A DNA stretch of 40,455 bases from an uncultured bacterium (GTDB lineage Bacteria; Bacillota; Clostridia; Lachnospirales; Lachnospiraceae), in the NCBI GenBank assembly GCA_947651225.1, contig CANSYK010000028.1, positions 1 to 40,455 on the forward strand, in the 5' to 3' direction. Under the pieces are notes generated by a model. It saw only the letters and a list, made by a program, of their open reading frames with translations, ran no database searches and was not told where the DNA came from. Position 1 is the first letter of the stretch. Every line of letters begins with the position of its first letter. Positions 7,040 to 14,742 of this stretch are shown here, in pieces. Position numbers and translations under genes: made by a program.

Positions 7040-8289
7040 CCGTGTGGGAATTTGGGGAGAATGTTATATCATTTTTTAATTTATGTTCTGTCTATTATGT
7101 CATACAGCTTTTAAAATGTGTTCAGATTTCTTTCGTGGTTTTTGCAATAGTGTTTCTTTTACGGAGGACTCTGGCAAAAAACAGGGTGTTTTTAAAAGGC
7201 GCATTATGGAGTTTATTTATTCCGGTATTATTTGCAGGAAAAATAAAATTTTTTTATGAAAACACAATTGGTATTTTATGGTTTTCCTGGTGGAATGAAA
7301 TCTGCAAAGTACATATATGGATTAACTGGCTGTATTTATGTGGGATATTGGTGTATGCCATTTGGTTGTTTTCTAAGAAAAAAAAGCTAAAAAAAATGGT
7401 TGCAGGCATGGAACAAAGGAAAATAGCAAATACCCTGTTCTATGTTACAAAAATGCCTGTCACACCATCAACAATCGGGTTGTTTCGCCCAAGGATTGTA
7501 ATGCCTGAAGTTATATTAAAAGAATATACCGAGGAAGAATTACGGATTATTCTGCTCCATGAAAAGACACATATTCGGCAGGGACATTTATTTTTTTATT
7601 TTTTGTGGGACATCTTGCGGGTATTGTTGTGGCTGAATCCTTTGCTTACGACAGGTACAAAATTTTTTCGGGAGGATCTGGAGGAAATCTGTGATTGGGC
7701 AACCATTCAAAAAAGCGGGGGAAAAGCATATGGCTATGGACAGCTTCTCTTAAAAAGCATGAAGATTTTACAGGCAGAAAAAGAAGAATTTAATATGTTT
7801 GCCACTTTTGCGGGGGATAAGGAATACCGAAATATTCGGCATCGAGTGATCAAGATTGCAAAGTATAGGCCATATAAAGGAATAGCGTCCGTCAGTTTAA
7901 TGGCTGTTTCTGTGCTGTGCATGATGGGGGTAATTGTGTGGATCAAAGCCTGTTCTTATGGCAGATATAATGAAAACGACGTTCTGTTTACTTATGGATA
8001 TGATGGGAAAGAGGTTACCTTTTTTGATAACAATGATTGTCTGCAACAAATGATTTCCTATGATGACAGTTATGTTTATGTGGACAGGGAAGCCTTTGAA
8101 AATTATTTATACAGAAATAATGCAACAGGAGAGATTTGTATTGTTTTTGGAGGTTTTTATAAGCTTCCTGGTGTTGGAGGCACTGGCTGTTCCTGTTATT
8201 ATGAATTTGGCTCGAAAGACCAGACCGTTAAAATTCCTTATGAAAGCCCAATGAGCGACTGGCGGGTGAAACTGGTGAAACTATTATAG
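7036..8289 (+). CDS. BlaR1/MecR1-like M56 membrane metallopeptidase, no beta-lactam sensor domain
   Basis: A 417-aa integral membrane zinc protease partner of the BlaI-type repressor. Transmembrane segments are visible at about 25-42, 57-70, 95-112, 185-200 and 282-305. The zinc motif HEKTH is at 175-179, followed by EDLEEICDWA (213-222), which supplies the third ligand region. After the last membrane segment there is only a 110-residue extracellular tail (about 308-417) with a GCSCYY stretch. This tail is not a penicillin-binding domain: it is far too short and lacks the SxxK active site. In known systems a signal activates the protease, which leads to repressor cleavage. The signal here is unknown. 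Confidence 0.9.
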   Translation: MTVWEFGENVISFFNLCSVYYVIQLLKCVQISFVVFAIVFLLRRTLAKNRVFLKGALWSLFIPVLFAGKIKFFYENTIGILWFSWWNEICKVHIWINWLYLCGILVYAIWLFSKKKKLKKMVAGMEQRKIANTLFYVTKMPVTPSTIGLFRPRIVMPEVILKEYTEEELRIILLHEKTHIRQGHLFFYFLWDILRVLLWLNPLLTTGTKFFREDLEEICDWATIQKSGGKAYGYGQLLLKSMKILQAEKEEFNMFATFAGDKEYRNIRHRVIKIAKYRPYKGIASVSLMAVSVLCMMGVIVWIKACSYGRYNENDVLFTYGYDGKEVTFFDNNDCLQQMISYDDSYVYVDREAFENYLYRNNATGEICIVFGGFYKLPGVGGTGCSCYYEFGSKDQTVKIPYESPMSDWRVKLVKLL

Positions 8290-8290
8290 A

Positions 8291-8338
8291 TAAGGAACTG
8301 TCGGTTATGCATGAAAAGCAAAGCAAACTATTTTTGCT
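8291..8338 (+). repeat. Copy of the TAAGGAACTGT motif with adjacent hairpin
   Basis: TAAGGAACTGTCGG starts 2 nt after the M56 stop. A separate small dyad AAGCAAA / TTTGCTT follows around 8321-8338. It separates the M56 gene from the next gene and may attenuate read-through. Confidence 0.4.
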
Positions 8339-8356
8339 TGCAGAAATGGGGGAATT

Positions 8357-9280
8357 ATGTCAATAGAGATGATAAACAAATATAGCAGCTATATGGCAGA
8401 AAGTAATGTGGTAAATACTGCAAAGAAAAAGGAAACAGAAAAAGCAGCAGGAACAGAAAAAGTATCAGAAGCAGCGGAAAGCAGCAAATCAAAAAGTACA
8501 GCGGATTATGTGAATGAATTAAAAAAACTTGTTCCCAGTGTGGAACTTAGGATTGGAAATACTTTTTCTTCATCAAAAGATGGTAAAACTTTGACAATCA
8601 GTCCAGAACTTTTGGAACAAATGCAGAATGATCCGGAGAAAGAAAAAGAAATGAAGGAACTGATAAAAGGCGTTGAGTCCATGACAAAGTTTTTAGACGG
8701 TATGTATAAAGCCAGTGGCTGGACTGTTGTTTTCCGCCATAGTTTTATTGATGAAAATGGAAAATATCGTTCCATGTCTCTTGTCAGAAATGATTTTATG
8801 TTAGATATGAGCAAAGAACTTCGGGAGGAGCGATGGGAAAATTCAGAAAAATTGGTTGAACAGACAAAAGAAAAGGTAGAAAAACAGTTAGAAGAATTAG
8901 AAGAACTGTTAGAAGAAAAGAAAGAGGACCAAATCAAAGAAGAGACAGAGAAAGAACAAAAAGAATTAGAGAAACTTTTGGAGGAGAAGGAAAAAGTAAA
9001 AGAAGAAAAGGAACAGGAGGATGAAGATTTAAAGCAAACACAAAAAGAAGAGAAAAAAGAGAATGAGGAGATTGAAGAAATAGAGGAAGAGGAAAAATTA
9101 GCCTACGATAAGGTCAAACAGCTTTTAAAGAAACAGTTTGCTGCTTCCAAAGATGGCATACTTTATTTGTATGACACAGATTTTAAGGAGCTGCTTGAAG
9201 CGATAAGAGAAGATGCTGCAGATAAAGAGGATAGGAATAGACAGATGCAGACAGGTGCGAACCTGGATGTATGGGTGTGA
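8357..9280 (+). CDS. DUF6033-like charged coiled-coil protein
   Basis: A 307-aa soluble protein with no signal peptide. Residues 1-55 are Lys/Glu/Ser-rich and probably disordered. Residues 56-150 form the only globular-looking part (VPSVELRIGNTFSS, LTISPELLEQMQNDPEKE, then SMTKFLDGMYKASGW and VVFRHSFIDENG). I associate this pattern with the DUF6033 family of Lachnospiraceae, from memory. About 160-255 is an almost pure Glu/Lys coiled coil, and the last 50 residues are mixed. GGGGGA 4 nt upstream fixes ATG 8357. It follows the BlaI/M56 pair on the same strand with a 67-nt gap, so it could be read from the same promoter, but nothing shows that it is their target. Function unknown. Confidence 0.75.
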   Translation: MSIEMINKYSSYMAESNVVNTAKKKETEKAAGTEKVSEAAESSKSKSTADYVNELKKLVPSVELRIGNTFSSSKDGKTLTISPELLEQMQNDPEKEKEMKELIKGVESMTKFLDGMYKASGWTVVFRHSFIDENGKYRSMSLVRNDFMLDMSKELREERWENSEKLVEQTKEKVEKQLEELEELLEEKKEDQIKEETEKEQKELEKLLEEKEKVKEEKEQEDEDLKQTQKEEKKENEEIEEIEEEEKLAYDKVKQLLKKQFAASKDGILYLYDTDFKELLEAIREDAADKEDRNRQMQTGANLDVWV

Positions 9281-9376
9281 CGGACTGAATTTAGCTGCCA
9301 AAGAAATAGTGATAAGAATGGAAATAAAAACGAGTGTCAGGTAGTGTAAAATAGTTTGTGTCTTTGGTAAAAAATA

Positions 9377-9425
9377 ACTCCTTTTTGATAAGATATGACA
9401 AATTTTATCAAAAAGGAGTATTATT
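9377..9425 (+). promoter_or_regulatory. Perfect hairpin that buries a ribosome binding site
   Basis: ACTCCTTTTTGATAA (9377-9391) and TTATCAAAAAGGAGT (9405-9419) form a 15-bp stem with a 13-nt loop. The right arm contains a consensus AAAAAGGAG ribosome site 7-8 nt before ATG 9426, while the left arm is the matching anti-site. It could regulate translation or simply be a terminator. Confidence 0.45.
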
Positions 9426-9635
9426 ATGCCGACAGCAAAGGAACAATTTCGGCAGATAATTACAGAAAACGACATGAAATTGCGAAGTCGATTTTATTTT
9501 GTTGTAATTTCTACTAAAATGCTTCCTGTACAGCGTATTCTGCTTCCTGTGTGTTTTTCCGATAGGAATAGGCAAGACGCAGTAAATCTTTTGAACAGGT
9601 ATGGACAAGCTCCTGCCAGTTTATATGTTCCATAG
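9426..9635 (+). CDS. Small ORF behind the hairpin, possibly a truncated gene start
   Basis: The 69-codon frame begins with an excellent ribosome site. Its first 23 residues (MPTAKEQFRQIITENDM and on to LRSRF) read like a normal helical protein start. The rest runs antisense over the sigma-factor fragment and looks non-coding. I interpret it as the N-terminal stub of a deleted gene or a chance frame. Apart from this ORF and the sigma fragment, the 9281-9868 stretch holds only the hairpin and the ldh promoter. Confidence 0.25.
   Translation: MPTAKEQFRQIITENDMKLRSRFYFVVISTKMLPVQRILLPVCFSDRNRQDAVNLLNRYGQAPASLYVP
9514..9633 (-). pseudogene. Truncated ECF-type RNA polymerase sigma factor (region 2 fragment)
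   Basis: On the minus strand ATG 9633 opens a 39-codon frame that ends in two consecutive TAG codons. It begins MEHINWQELV and contains DLLRLAYSY and QEAEYAVQEAF. This is the pattern of sigma-70 region 2 of ECF sigma factors, where the usual end is AEDIVQEAF. An AAAAGGA-like site precedes the ATG. The remainder of region 2 and all of region 4 are missing, so it cannot be a working sigma factor. The coding similarity stops abruptly close to where the + strand stub at 9426 also loses coding character, suggesting a deletion junction near 9495-9516. It is the only minus-strand coding trace in the window. Confidence 0.6.
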
Positions 9636-9731
9636 TGATCCCATTCCTTTTTGCGCAGTTGGTCTTTAAAAGGTGCGCTATTACTTTGATGTGATGTTGT
9701 ATTCTGTGAAGAGTACCATGGTTTTTGCTCT

Positions 9732-9760
9732 TTCACTATAAATACACTTTAACATATAAT
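9732..9760 (+). promoter_or_regulatory. Probable promoter of the lactate dehydrogenase gene
   Basis: TTCACT (9732-9737), 17 bp, TATAAT (9755-9760). It leaves an AT-rich leader of about 100 nt before ATG 9869, containing a weak AAAAGTT/AACTTTT dyad near 9802-9820. Confidence 0.45.
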
Positions 9761-9868
9761 GATGTCTCATTTTTTTACAAATATTTTTCATAAAAAATAA
9801 AAAGTTGTTATAAAACTTTTATTTTGGTACATGATAATCTTATAAAAAGTGAAAACAGGAGGCAGTCA

Positions 9869-10825
9869 ATGGATCAGAATAAAGTGAATTTACGAAAAGT
9901 AGCAGTGATAGGATGTGGTTTTGTAGGGTCGTCTTCCGCATTTGCCTTAATGCAGAGCGGGCTTTTTTCAGAGATGGTTCTTTTAGATGTGAACAGGGAC
10001 AGGGCAGAGGGAGAGGCTCTTGATATTGTGCATGGGGTACCTCTGACTAAGCCAATGAAAATATATGCCGGGGATTATGATGATATTGTGGATGCCGCAA
10101 TTATTGTAATTACGGCGGGAGCCAATCAAAAGCCTGGTGAGACAAGGCTTGATCTTGTAAAAAGGAATGTTGCCATTTTTAAAACGATTATTCCTGAAAT
10201 TGCAAACAGGAATAGTAGGGGAATGCTTCTGGTAGTATCTAATCCGGTTGACATAATGACTTATGTTACATTAAAAATCAGCGGTTTTCCAAAAAGCAGG
10301 GTAATTGGTTCTGGAACGGTATTGGATACTTCCAGGTTAAAACATCTCCTTGGGGAGCATCTTGGCGTGGATCACAGAAGTGTACATGCTTTTATTATTG
10401 GAGAGCATGGGGACAGTGAGATCGCAGCATTTAGCAGTGCGAATGTATCTGGTATTCCGGTGCATGAATTCTGTGAGCTTAGGGGATTTTACCACCACGA
10501 AAAGGCGACGAAGGAATTTGCAGAAAAAGTGAAAAACAGCGCCTATGTTATTATTCAAAAGAAACAGGCTACCTACTACGGAATTGCAATGGCAGTAAAG
10601 CGAATCTGCGAGGTGATTCTTAGGGATGAAAAGTCCATCCTTCCAATTTCTAATTTGATGGAGGGGGCATACGGAATCCGTGATGTCGTACTTAGTATGC
10701 CGGCGATTGTCGGAAAGGACGGCGTGGAGATGCAGGTTCCAATCGCATTAAGTGAGCAGGAGCTAAAGAGTTTACAGGAGTCTGCTGATATATTAAAAGA
10801 AGTGATTGATGGGCTTTCTCTTTAA
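9869..10825 (+). CDS. ldh: L-lactate dehydrogenase
   Basis: A 318-aa NAD-dependent enzyme that reduces pyruvate to L-lactate and regenerates NAD+ in fermentation. The Rossmann motif GCGFVGS is at 15-21, and Asp40 ends the second strand, giving NAD rather than NADP preference. The mobile loop GANQKPGETR (84-93) has Gln87 at the specificity position, where malate dehydrogenases have Arg, so lactate is the better call. Substrate Arg is in LDTSRLKH (152-159) and the catalytic His180 is in IGEHGDSE. The start is fixed by AGGAGG at 9857-9862; the frame also opens upstream at TTG 9824, which lacks a site. It is monocistronic with its own promoter and a terminator at 10902. Confidence 0.95.
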   Translation: MDQNKVNLRKVAVIGCGFVGSSSAFALMQSGLFSEMVLLDVNRDRAEGEALDIVHGVPLTKPMKIYAGDYDDIVDAAIIVITAGANQKPGETRLDLVKRNVAIFKTIIPEIANRNSRGMLLVVSNPVDIMTYVTLKISGFPKSRVIGSGTVLDTSRLKHLLGEHLGVDHRSVHAFIIGEHGDSEIAAFSSANVSGIPVHEFCELRGFYHHEKATKEFAEKVKNSAYVIIQKKQATYYGIAMAVKRICEVILRDEKSILPISNLMEGAYGIRDVVLSMPAIVGKDGVEMQVPIALSEQELKSLQESADILKEVIDGLSL

Positions 10826-10901
10826 AATGTTTATTCCGGCGAGGCAACGAGTAAGGCGCATATGTTTGACTATGTGGAAGTTGGATATAGAGTAGTGATA
10901 A

Positions 10902-10932
10902 AAAGGGCATCTTGTAGAAGGTGTCTTTTTTT
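10902..10932 (+). terminator. Rho-independent terminator of ldh
   Basis: AAAGGGCATCTT (10902-10913) pairs with AAGGTGTCTTTT (10918-10929), with three G-U pairs and a 4-nt loop, and ends in a T run to 10932. Confidence 0.75.
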
Positions 10933-10945
10933 ATGAAGTATAAAA

Positions 10946-11000
10946 TTGACATTCTAAAATGAAATGAGTAAAATAAAGTGGTAATTTATTTTACTCATTT
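10946..11000 (+). promoter_or_regulatory. Near-consensus promoter overlapped by a perfect 16-bp palindrome
   Basis: TTGACA (10946-10951), 17 bp, TAAAAT (10969-10974). The -10 lies inside the left arm of a perfect inverted repeat, 10962-10977 and 10985-11000 with a 7-nt spacer. The layout suggests an operator for a dimeric repressor or a leader hairpin. It drives the ATPase gene at 11079. Confidence 0.65.
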
Positions 11001-11078
11001 TGGAGTGTATTTGAAAATAACTTTGAACAAGTTGCATAGAAGATATTTTCAAGACTTTTTAGCAGGGAGGAAAGAATA

Positions 11079-12305
11079 GTGTATCTTCAAAGGCATTTGG
11101 AAAGCCAGGTCAGGGAGGCATCGGAATTTTATCCGGTAGTTATGGTTTGTGGACAGCGGCAGGTAGGGAAATCTACGATGTTAAACCATATAAGAGAAGA
11201 AGGACGGCGTTATATAACATTAGATGATGGAAATGCAAGGAGACTGGCACAGAAAGATCCAGCGCTTTTTTTTGAAACGTATGGTTATCCGCTTTTGATT
11301 GATGAATTTCAGCGTGTGCCATCGATTCTTTTAGAAATGAAGCGGATTGTAGATCAGAGGGCACTGGAGGGGGAGGATAATAGTGGGATGTATTGGCTTA
11401 CTGGTTCCCAGAAATTTAAAATGATGAAGGAGATATCCGAGTCTTTGGCAGGCCGGGTTGCGGTTTTTGATCTGTCAAGCCTGTCTGCAGCAGAAATAGA
11501 AGAACGGGAAGCAAGTGCTTTTCATCCAGCGCTTGAAAATCTTCAAAAGAGGATGCAAAATTGTCATCTTAAAAATGTACATGAGATATATAGGCAGATT
11601 TTCCGGGGTGGGATGCCGAAGCTGTTAACTGCCAATTTGGATAGAGAACGTTTTTATATAGACTATGTCAATACTTATTTAGAACGAGATATTAAAGAAT
11701 TGTCTTTGGTAGGAAAACTTGGTGAATTTTATGATTTTTTGGTATCCATGGCAGCAAGAACTTCAATGGAGTTAAAATACAGTGAGATTGCCAATGCAAT
11801 TGGAATATCGGCACCGACAGCAAGGGAGTGGGTGGCTGTTCTGGAGCGTTCCGGGGTTATTTTTATTTTGCGTCCTTATTATAACAATATTACAAACAGG
11901 TTGGTAAAAACACCTAAAATGTATTTTCTGGATACGGGGCTTGCTGCGTATCTTTGCAGGTGGCCTAATGCAGAGACATTAGAAAGCGGGGCAATGGACG
12001 GAGCTTTTTTTGAAACGTATGTAGTTAGTGAGATTGTAAAGAGTTGTTATAATGTAGGAAAAAGGCCGGAGTTATATTATTATCGGGATGTTGATGGAAA
12101 AGAGATTGATTTGTTGTTTGTTGAGGGGGATCTTCTGTATCCTGTTGAGATAAAGAAAGCAAAAACGCCAAATCATGCAGATAAAAATTTTTCTGCGCTG
12201 AATAAGCTGAAAATGAATATCCAGCCAGGAATTATTTTGTGTATGGCAGATGAAATGCTGCCATATAATCGTGATGTATGGTATTTTCCGGTGGCGGCGA
12301 TATGA
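11079..12305 (+). CDS. AAA-family ATP-binding protein with DUF4143 domain
   Basis: A 408-aa protein. An AAA_14-type P-loop domain occupies 1-150, with Walker A GQRQVGKS (25-32), Walker B PLLIDE (71-76) and a sensor-like YWLTGSQ (about 105-111). A DUF4143 region follows (about 190-390), beginning YVNTYLERDIKE and containing a winged-helix-like stretch (YSEIANAIGISAPTAREW). Near the end, DGKEIDLLF and PVEIKKAK look like a PD-(D/E)xK nuclease core. The family is abundant in many genomes, often as paralogues, and its role is not established. GTG 11079 is chosen because AGGGAGG lies 8 nt upstream. It has its own strong promoter with a palindrome over the -10, so it seems tightly controlled. Confidence 0.88.
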   Translation: MYLQRHLESQVREASEFYPVVMVCGQRQVGKSTMLNHIREEGRRYITLDDGNARRLAQKDPALFFETYGYPLLIDEFQRVPSILLEMKRIVDQRALEGEDNSGMYWLTGSQKFKMMKEISESLAGRVAVFDLSSLSAAEIEEREASAFHPALENLQKRMQNCHLKNVHEIYRQIFRGGMPKLLTANLDRERFYIDYVNTYLERDIKELSLVGKLGEFYDFLVSMAARTSMELKYSEIANAIGISAPTAREWVAVLERSGVIFILRPYYNNITNRLVKTPKMYFLDTGLAAYLCRWPNAETLESGAMDGAFFETYVVSEIVKSCYNVGKRPELYYYRDVDGKEIDLLFVEGDLLYPVEIKKAKTPNHADKNFSALNKLKMNIQPGIILCMADEMLPYNRDVWYFPVAAI

Positions 12306-12347
12306 GATTACTATTAAATTGGTCTGGTTTTTTTGTGTATAGCGAGG

Positions 12348-12353
12348 TATAAT
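12348..12353 (+). promoter_or_regulatory. Possible -10 element for the EAL gene
   Basis: TATAAT at 12348-12353, about 54 nt before ATG 12407. No good -35 at the right distance (TGGTTT at 12325 is weak). Confidence 0.35.
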
Positions 12354-12406
12354 GTTAAAATAAGGATAAGGCTGCGAACTTGGTTCAATACGATGGAGGG
12401 ATGATT

Positions 12407-14452
12407 ATGGATGCAAAGATTGGGATGAAATGGAAAGAGCTGCGTCAAATGTTGACTACAGCAGACAAGATTTTTGATATGGTCCGATTGGTAGATCCAA
12501 TAAAAATGTGTGAGATAACTTTGTCGGAAGATGGCAGGCTTGTTGAGATGGCTGGAAATTGTTATGATTTTTGGAAACGCAATACAAAGTGCAGTAATTG
12601 TACCAGCCTGTGTTCCATGAATTTAGGCTGTGCTGCCTCCAAAAATGAAAGAGCAGGGGAATGCTCCTATCATATGCTTTCTGAGCAGATTGAACTGACC
12701 GATGGGAATGGTGAGGCAAAAAAGCTGGTTATGGAGATGTTTTCCCGTATCTTAGTGGAAACAGAAAGACAGAAAGACACGGTTTTGGTTGTAGATGACC
12801 AGGAAATATATCGGATGATTATAAAAGAAGCCCTGCGTGGGGATTATGAAGTTTTGGAAGCAGAAAATGGAAGGCAGGCATTAGAAGTTCTGGCAGAAAA
12901 TAAGGATAGGATTGCTGCTATGATTTTGGATCTGATGATGCCGGAAATGGATGGCTATGAAGTGATGAGCCGCATTACGTGCGGCGGACGGTGCAAAAAC
13001 ATACCAATTCTTGTGACAACAGGGGAACCGGATATTGGAACGGAGCGGAAATGTCTTGAGGCGGGTGCATGGGATTTTGTCGCAAAGCCGATTAACCGGG
13101 ATACATTAAGGCTCAGGTTGAAAAATATCATAGGCAGAAGCCAGTTTGATTATCAGAGACAGGAGCGCTATTTAGTAGAACATGACCAGCTAACAAGCCT
13201 TTACAGCAGAATAAAGCTTTTTGAAAAGGCAAGGCGTATGATTGAGGAAAAACCTGATAAGCAGTATGCTTTTATTCGTATTGATTTAGACCGTTTTCAT
13301 TTATACAATTCCTTTTTTGGGGAGGATGAAGGTGATAAGCTTTTAATCTATTTTGCAAAGAAGATAAAAGACAATGCAGAGTTTTTTTCAGAGGCTGTCT
13401 TTGGAAGGATTGAAGCAGATATTTTTGGAATCTGCTGTCCATATGAAGAAGAAAAAATTACTGCAATGAGGGAAAATCTTTTGACGGATCTGCAAAAGTA
13501 CAATGCTACATATTATATGGAACCTTCGATTGGCGTTTATGTAATTGGAGACAGGGAGGTGCCGGTTGAAGAGATGTATGGCAGGGCATCAATGGCGGCA
13601 GAGACCTGCAAGCATAAATTTATGGCAGATGTCGGATATTATGATGATCACATGACAAGTAAACTTCGTACAGAACAGGAATTGATGAATGAGGCGCAGA
13701 AGGCTCTGGATGAAGAACAGTTCGTTGTCTATCTGCAGCCAAAGACGAATATCCGAACCGAAAAATATTATGGGGCAGAGGCTTTAGTGCGCTGGCAGCA
13801 TCCAAATAAGGGTATGGTCTCTCCTGGAAAATTTATACCAGTATTTGAGAGTAATGGTTTTATTGGAAGGCTTGATTACTATATGTGGGAACATACCTGT
13901 AAACTGCTGCGCAGATGGATTGATGAAGGGCTGAATCCGGCGCCGGTATCTGTTAATGTTTCCAGGGCAAATATGTATAATCCGAATCTAGTGGAAAGCT
14001 TGAAAAATCTGGTCAGCGAGTATCAGCTTCCAACAAATCTTTTGCAGTTAGAGCTGACAGAAAGTGCTTTTATGGATGATCTGGATATGATGATTGCGAA
14101 GGTAAAACAGTTACAGGAAAATGGCTTTACGGTTTTAATGGATGATTTTGGAAGCGGGTATTCTTCTTTAAATACATTAAAGGATATACCTGTTGATATC
14201 CTGAAAGTGGATATGAAGTTTTTAGGAACCGGAGACAAAGACGGACGGAGTGAACGGATTCTGGCTTCTGTTATTCAGATGGCAACGCTGTTAGAACTGG
14301 CAGTAATTGTCGAAGGGGTAGAAACAAAGGAACAGAAAGACTTTTTGGAAAGCGTAGGATGTGAATATGTGCAGGGATTTTATTATGCGCATCCAATGCC
14401 ATGGCAGGAATATGAAGAAGAACTCCGTAATGTTGAAACACAGAATTTGTGA
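12407..14452 (+). CDS. Response regulator with degenerate GGDEF and intact EAL domain (c-di-GMP phosphodiesterase)
   Basis: A 681-aa cytosolic signalling protein with no membrane segment. Residues 1-120 form a PAS-like region with a cysteine cluster (Cys52, 62, 65, 69, 75, 86; KCSNCTSLC at 61-69), suggesting metal or redox sensing. A receiver domain spans 125-243: VVDDQE (128-133), phosphoacceptor Asp175 in LDLMMPEMDG, and the conserved Lys of AKPIN at 227. The GGDEF domain (255-410) is degenerate, with RIEADIF in place of GGDEF, so no cyclase activity is expected. The EAL domain (about 430-670) is complete: EALVRW, SVNVSR, ELTES, MDDFGSG, LKVDMKF and VEGVET. It should therefore hydrolyse c-di-GMP. 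GGAGGG 6 nt upstream favours ATG 12407. No partner histidine kinase is adjacent. Confidence 0.92.
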   Translation: MDAKIGMKWKELRQMLTTADKIFDMVRLVDPIKMCEITLSEDGRLVEMAGNCYDFWKRNTKCSNCTSLCSMNLGCAASKNERAGECSYHMLSEQIELTDGNGEAKKLVMEMFSRILVETERQKDTVLVVDDQEIYRMIIKEALRGDYEVLEAENGRQALEVLAENKDRIAAMILDLMMPEMDGYEVMSRITCGGRCKNIPILVTTGEPDIGTERKCLEAGAWDFVAKPINRDTLRLRLKNIIGRSQFDYQRQERYLVEHDQLTSLYSRIKLFEKARRMIEEKPDKQYAFIRIDLDRFHLYNSFFGEDEGDKLLIYFAKKIKDNAEFFSEAVFGRIEADIFGICCPYEEEKITAMRENLLTDLQKYNATYYMEPSIGVYVIGDREVPVEEMYGRASMAAETCKHKFMADVGYYDDHMTSKLRTEQELMNEAQKALDEEQFVVYLQPKTNIRTEKYYGAEALVRWQHPNKGMVSPGKFIPVFESNGFIGRLDYYMWEHTCKLLRRWIDEGLNPAPVSVNVSRANMYNPNLVESLKNLVSEYQLPTNLLQLELTESAFMDDLDMMIAKVKQLQENGFTVLMDDFGSGYSSLNTLKDIPVDILKVDMKFLGTGDKDGRSERILASVIQMATLLELAVIVEGVETKEQKDFLESVGCEYVQGFYYAHPMPWQEYEEELRNVETQNL

Positions 14453-14481
14453 TACATAAGCAAGTATATAAAAACTTTTGA

Positions 14482-14496
14482 GCCGTGAATCGTAAT
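14482..14496 (+). repeat. Degraded arm of the AGCCGTGAATAGTAAC element
   Basis: AGCCGTGAATCGTAA matches the arm at 3658-3673 except for one base within the shared part. It lies 29 nt after the EAL gene stop. Confidence 0.45.
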
Positions 14497-14512
14497 TTTG
14501 AATCAGGAACAA

Positions 14513-14605
14513 TAGGAAAGGGACCATCCTTTTCCGGTAAGGCGTTCATAGCAATGCGAAATTCGCCAGACCGGATCATGGAACAGGTCTCTTTTTCTTT
14601 TTGGT
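14513..14605 (+). other. Intergenic region with several nested stems, possible structured RNA or terminator
   Basis: CCGGT (14534-14538) pairs with ACCGG (14570-14574) around GGCG/CGCC (14541-14544 / 14564-14567). AGACC (14568-14572) can instead pair with GGTCT (14586-14590), which is followed by CTTTTTCTTTTT. The two pairings exclude each other, as in an attenuator. It may just be the EAL gene terminator; no known riboswitch core is visible. Confidence 0.35.
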
Positions 14606-14671
14606 TACATAATGTATTTTCTCCTCCTGCAAAAAATTTAGTTTTTTTTTACATATTTTTCATTTAATGCT

Positions 14672-14701
14672 TTGTATCATAATGCAAAAATATGATATGA
14701 T
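14672..14701 (+). promoter_or_regulatory. Probable promoter of the DUF5685-DnaJ operon
   Basis: TTGTAT (14672-14677), 18 bp, TATGAT (14696-14701), about 40 nt before the TTG start at 14743. Confidence 0.5.
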
Positions 14702-14742
14702 AAAGATAATCGCTGGTTAATGTATGAAAAAGGAGAAAAGGT

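Noticed and set aside
8506-8937. 143-codon antisense frame over the coiled-coil gene
   Set aside because: Ser/Phe-rich mirror of a Lys/Glu-rich gene; typical shadow frame.
14513-14605. c-di-GMP (GEMM) riboswitch after the EAL gene
   Set aside because: The conserved GGGCAAACC-type core and tetraloop receptor are not present.
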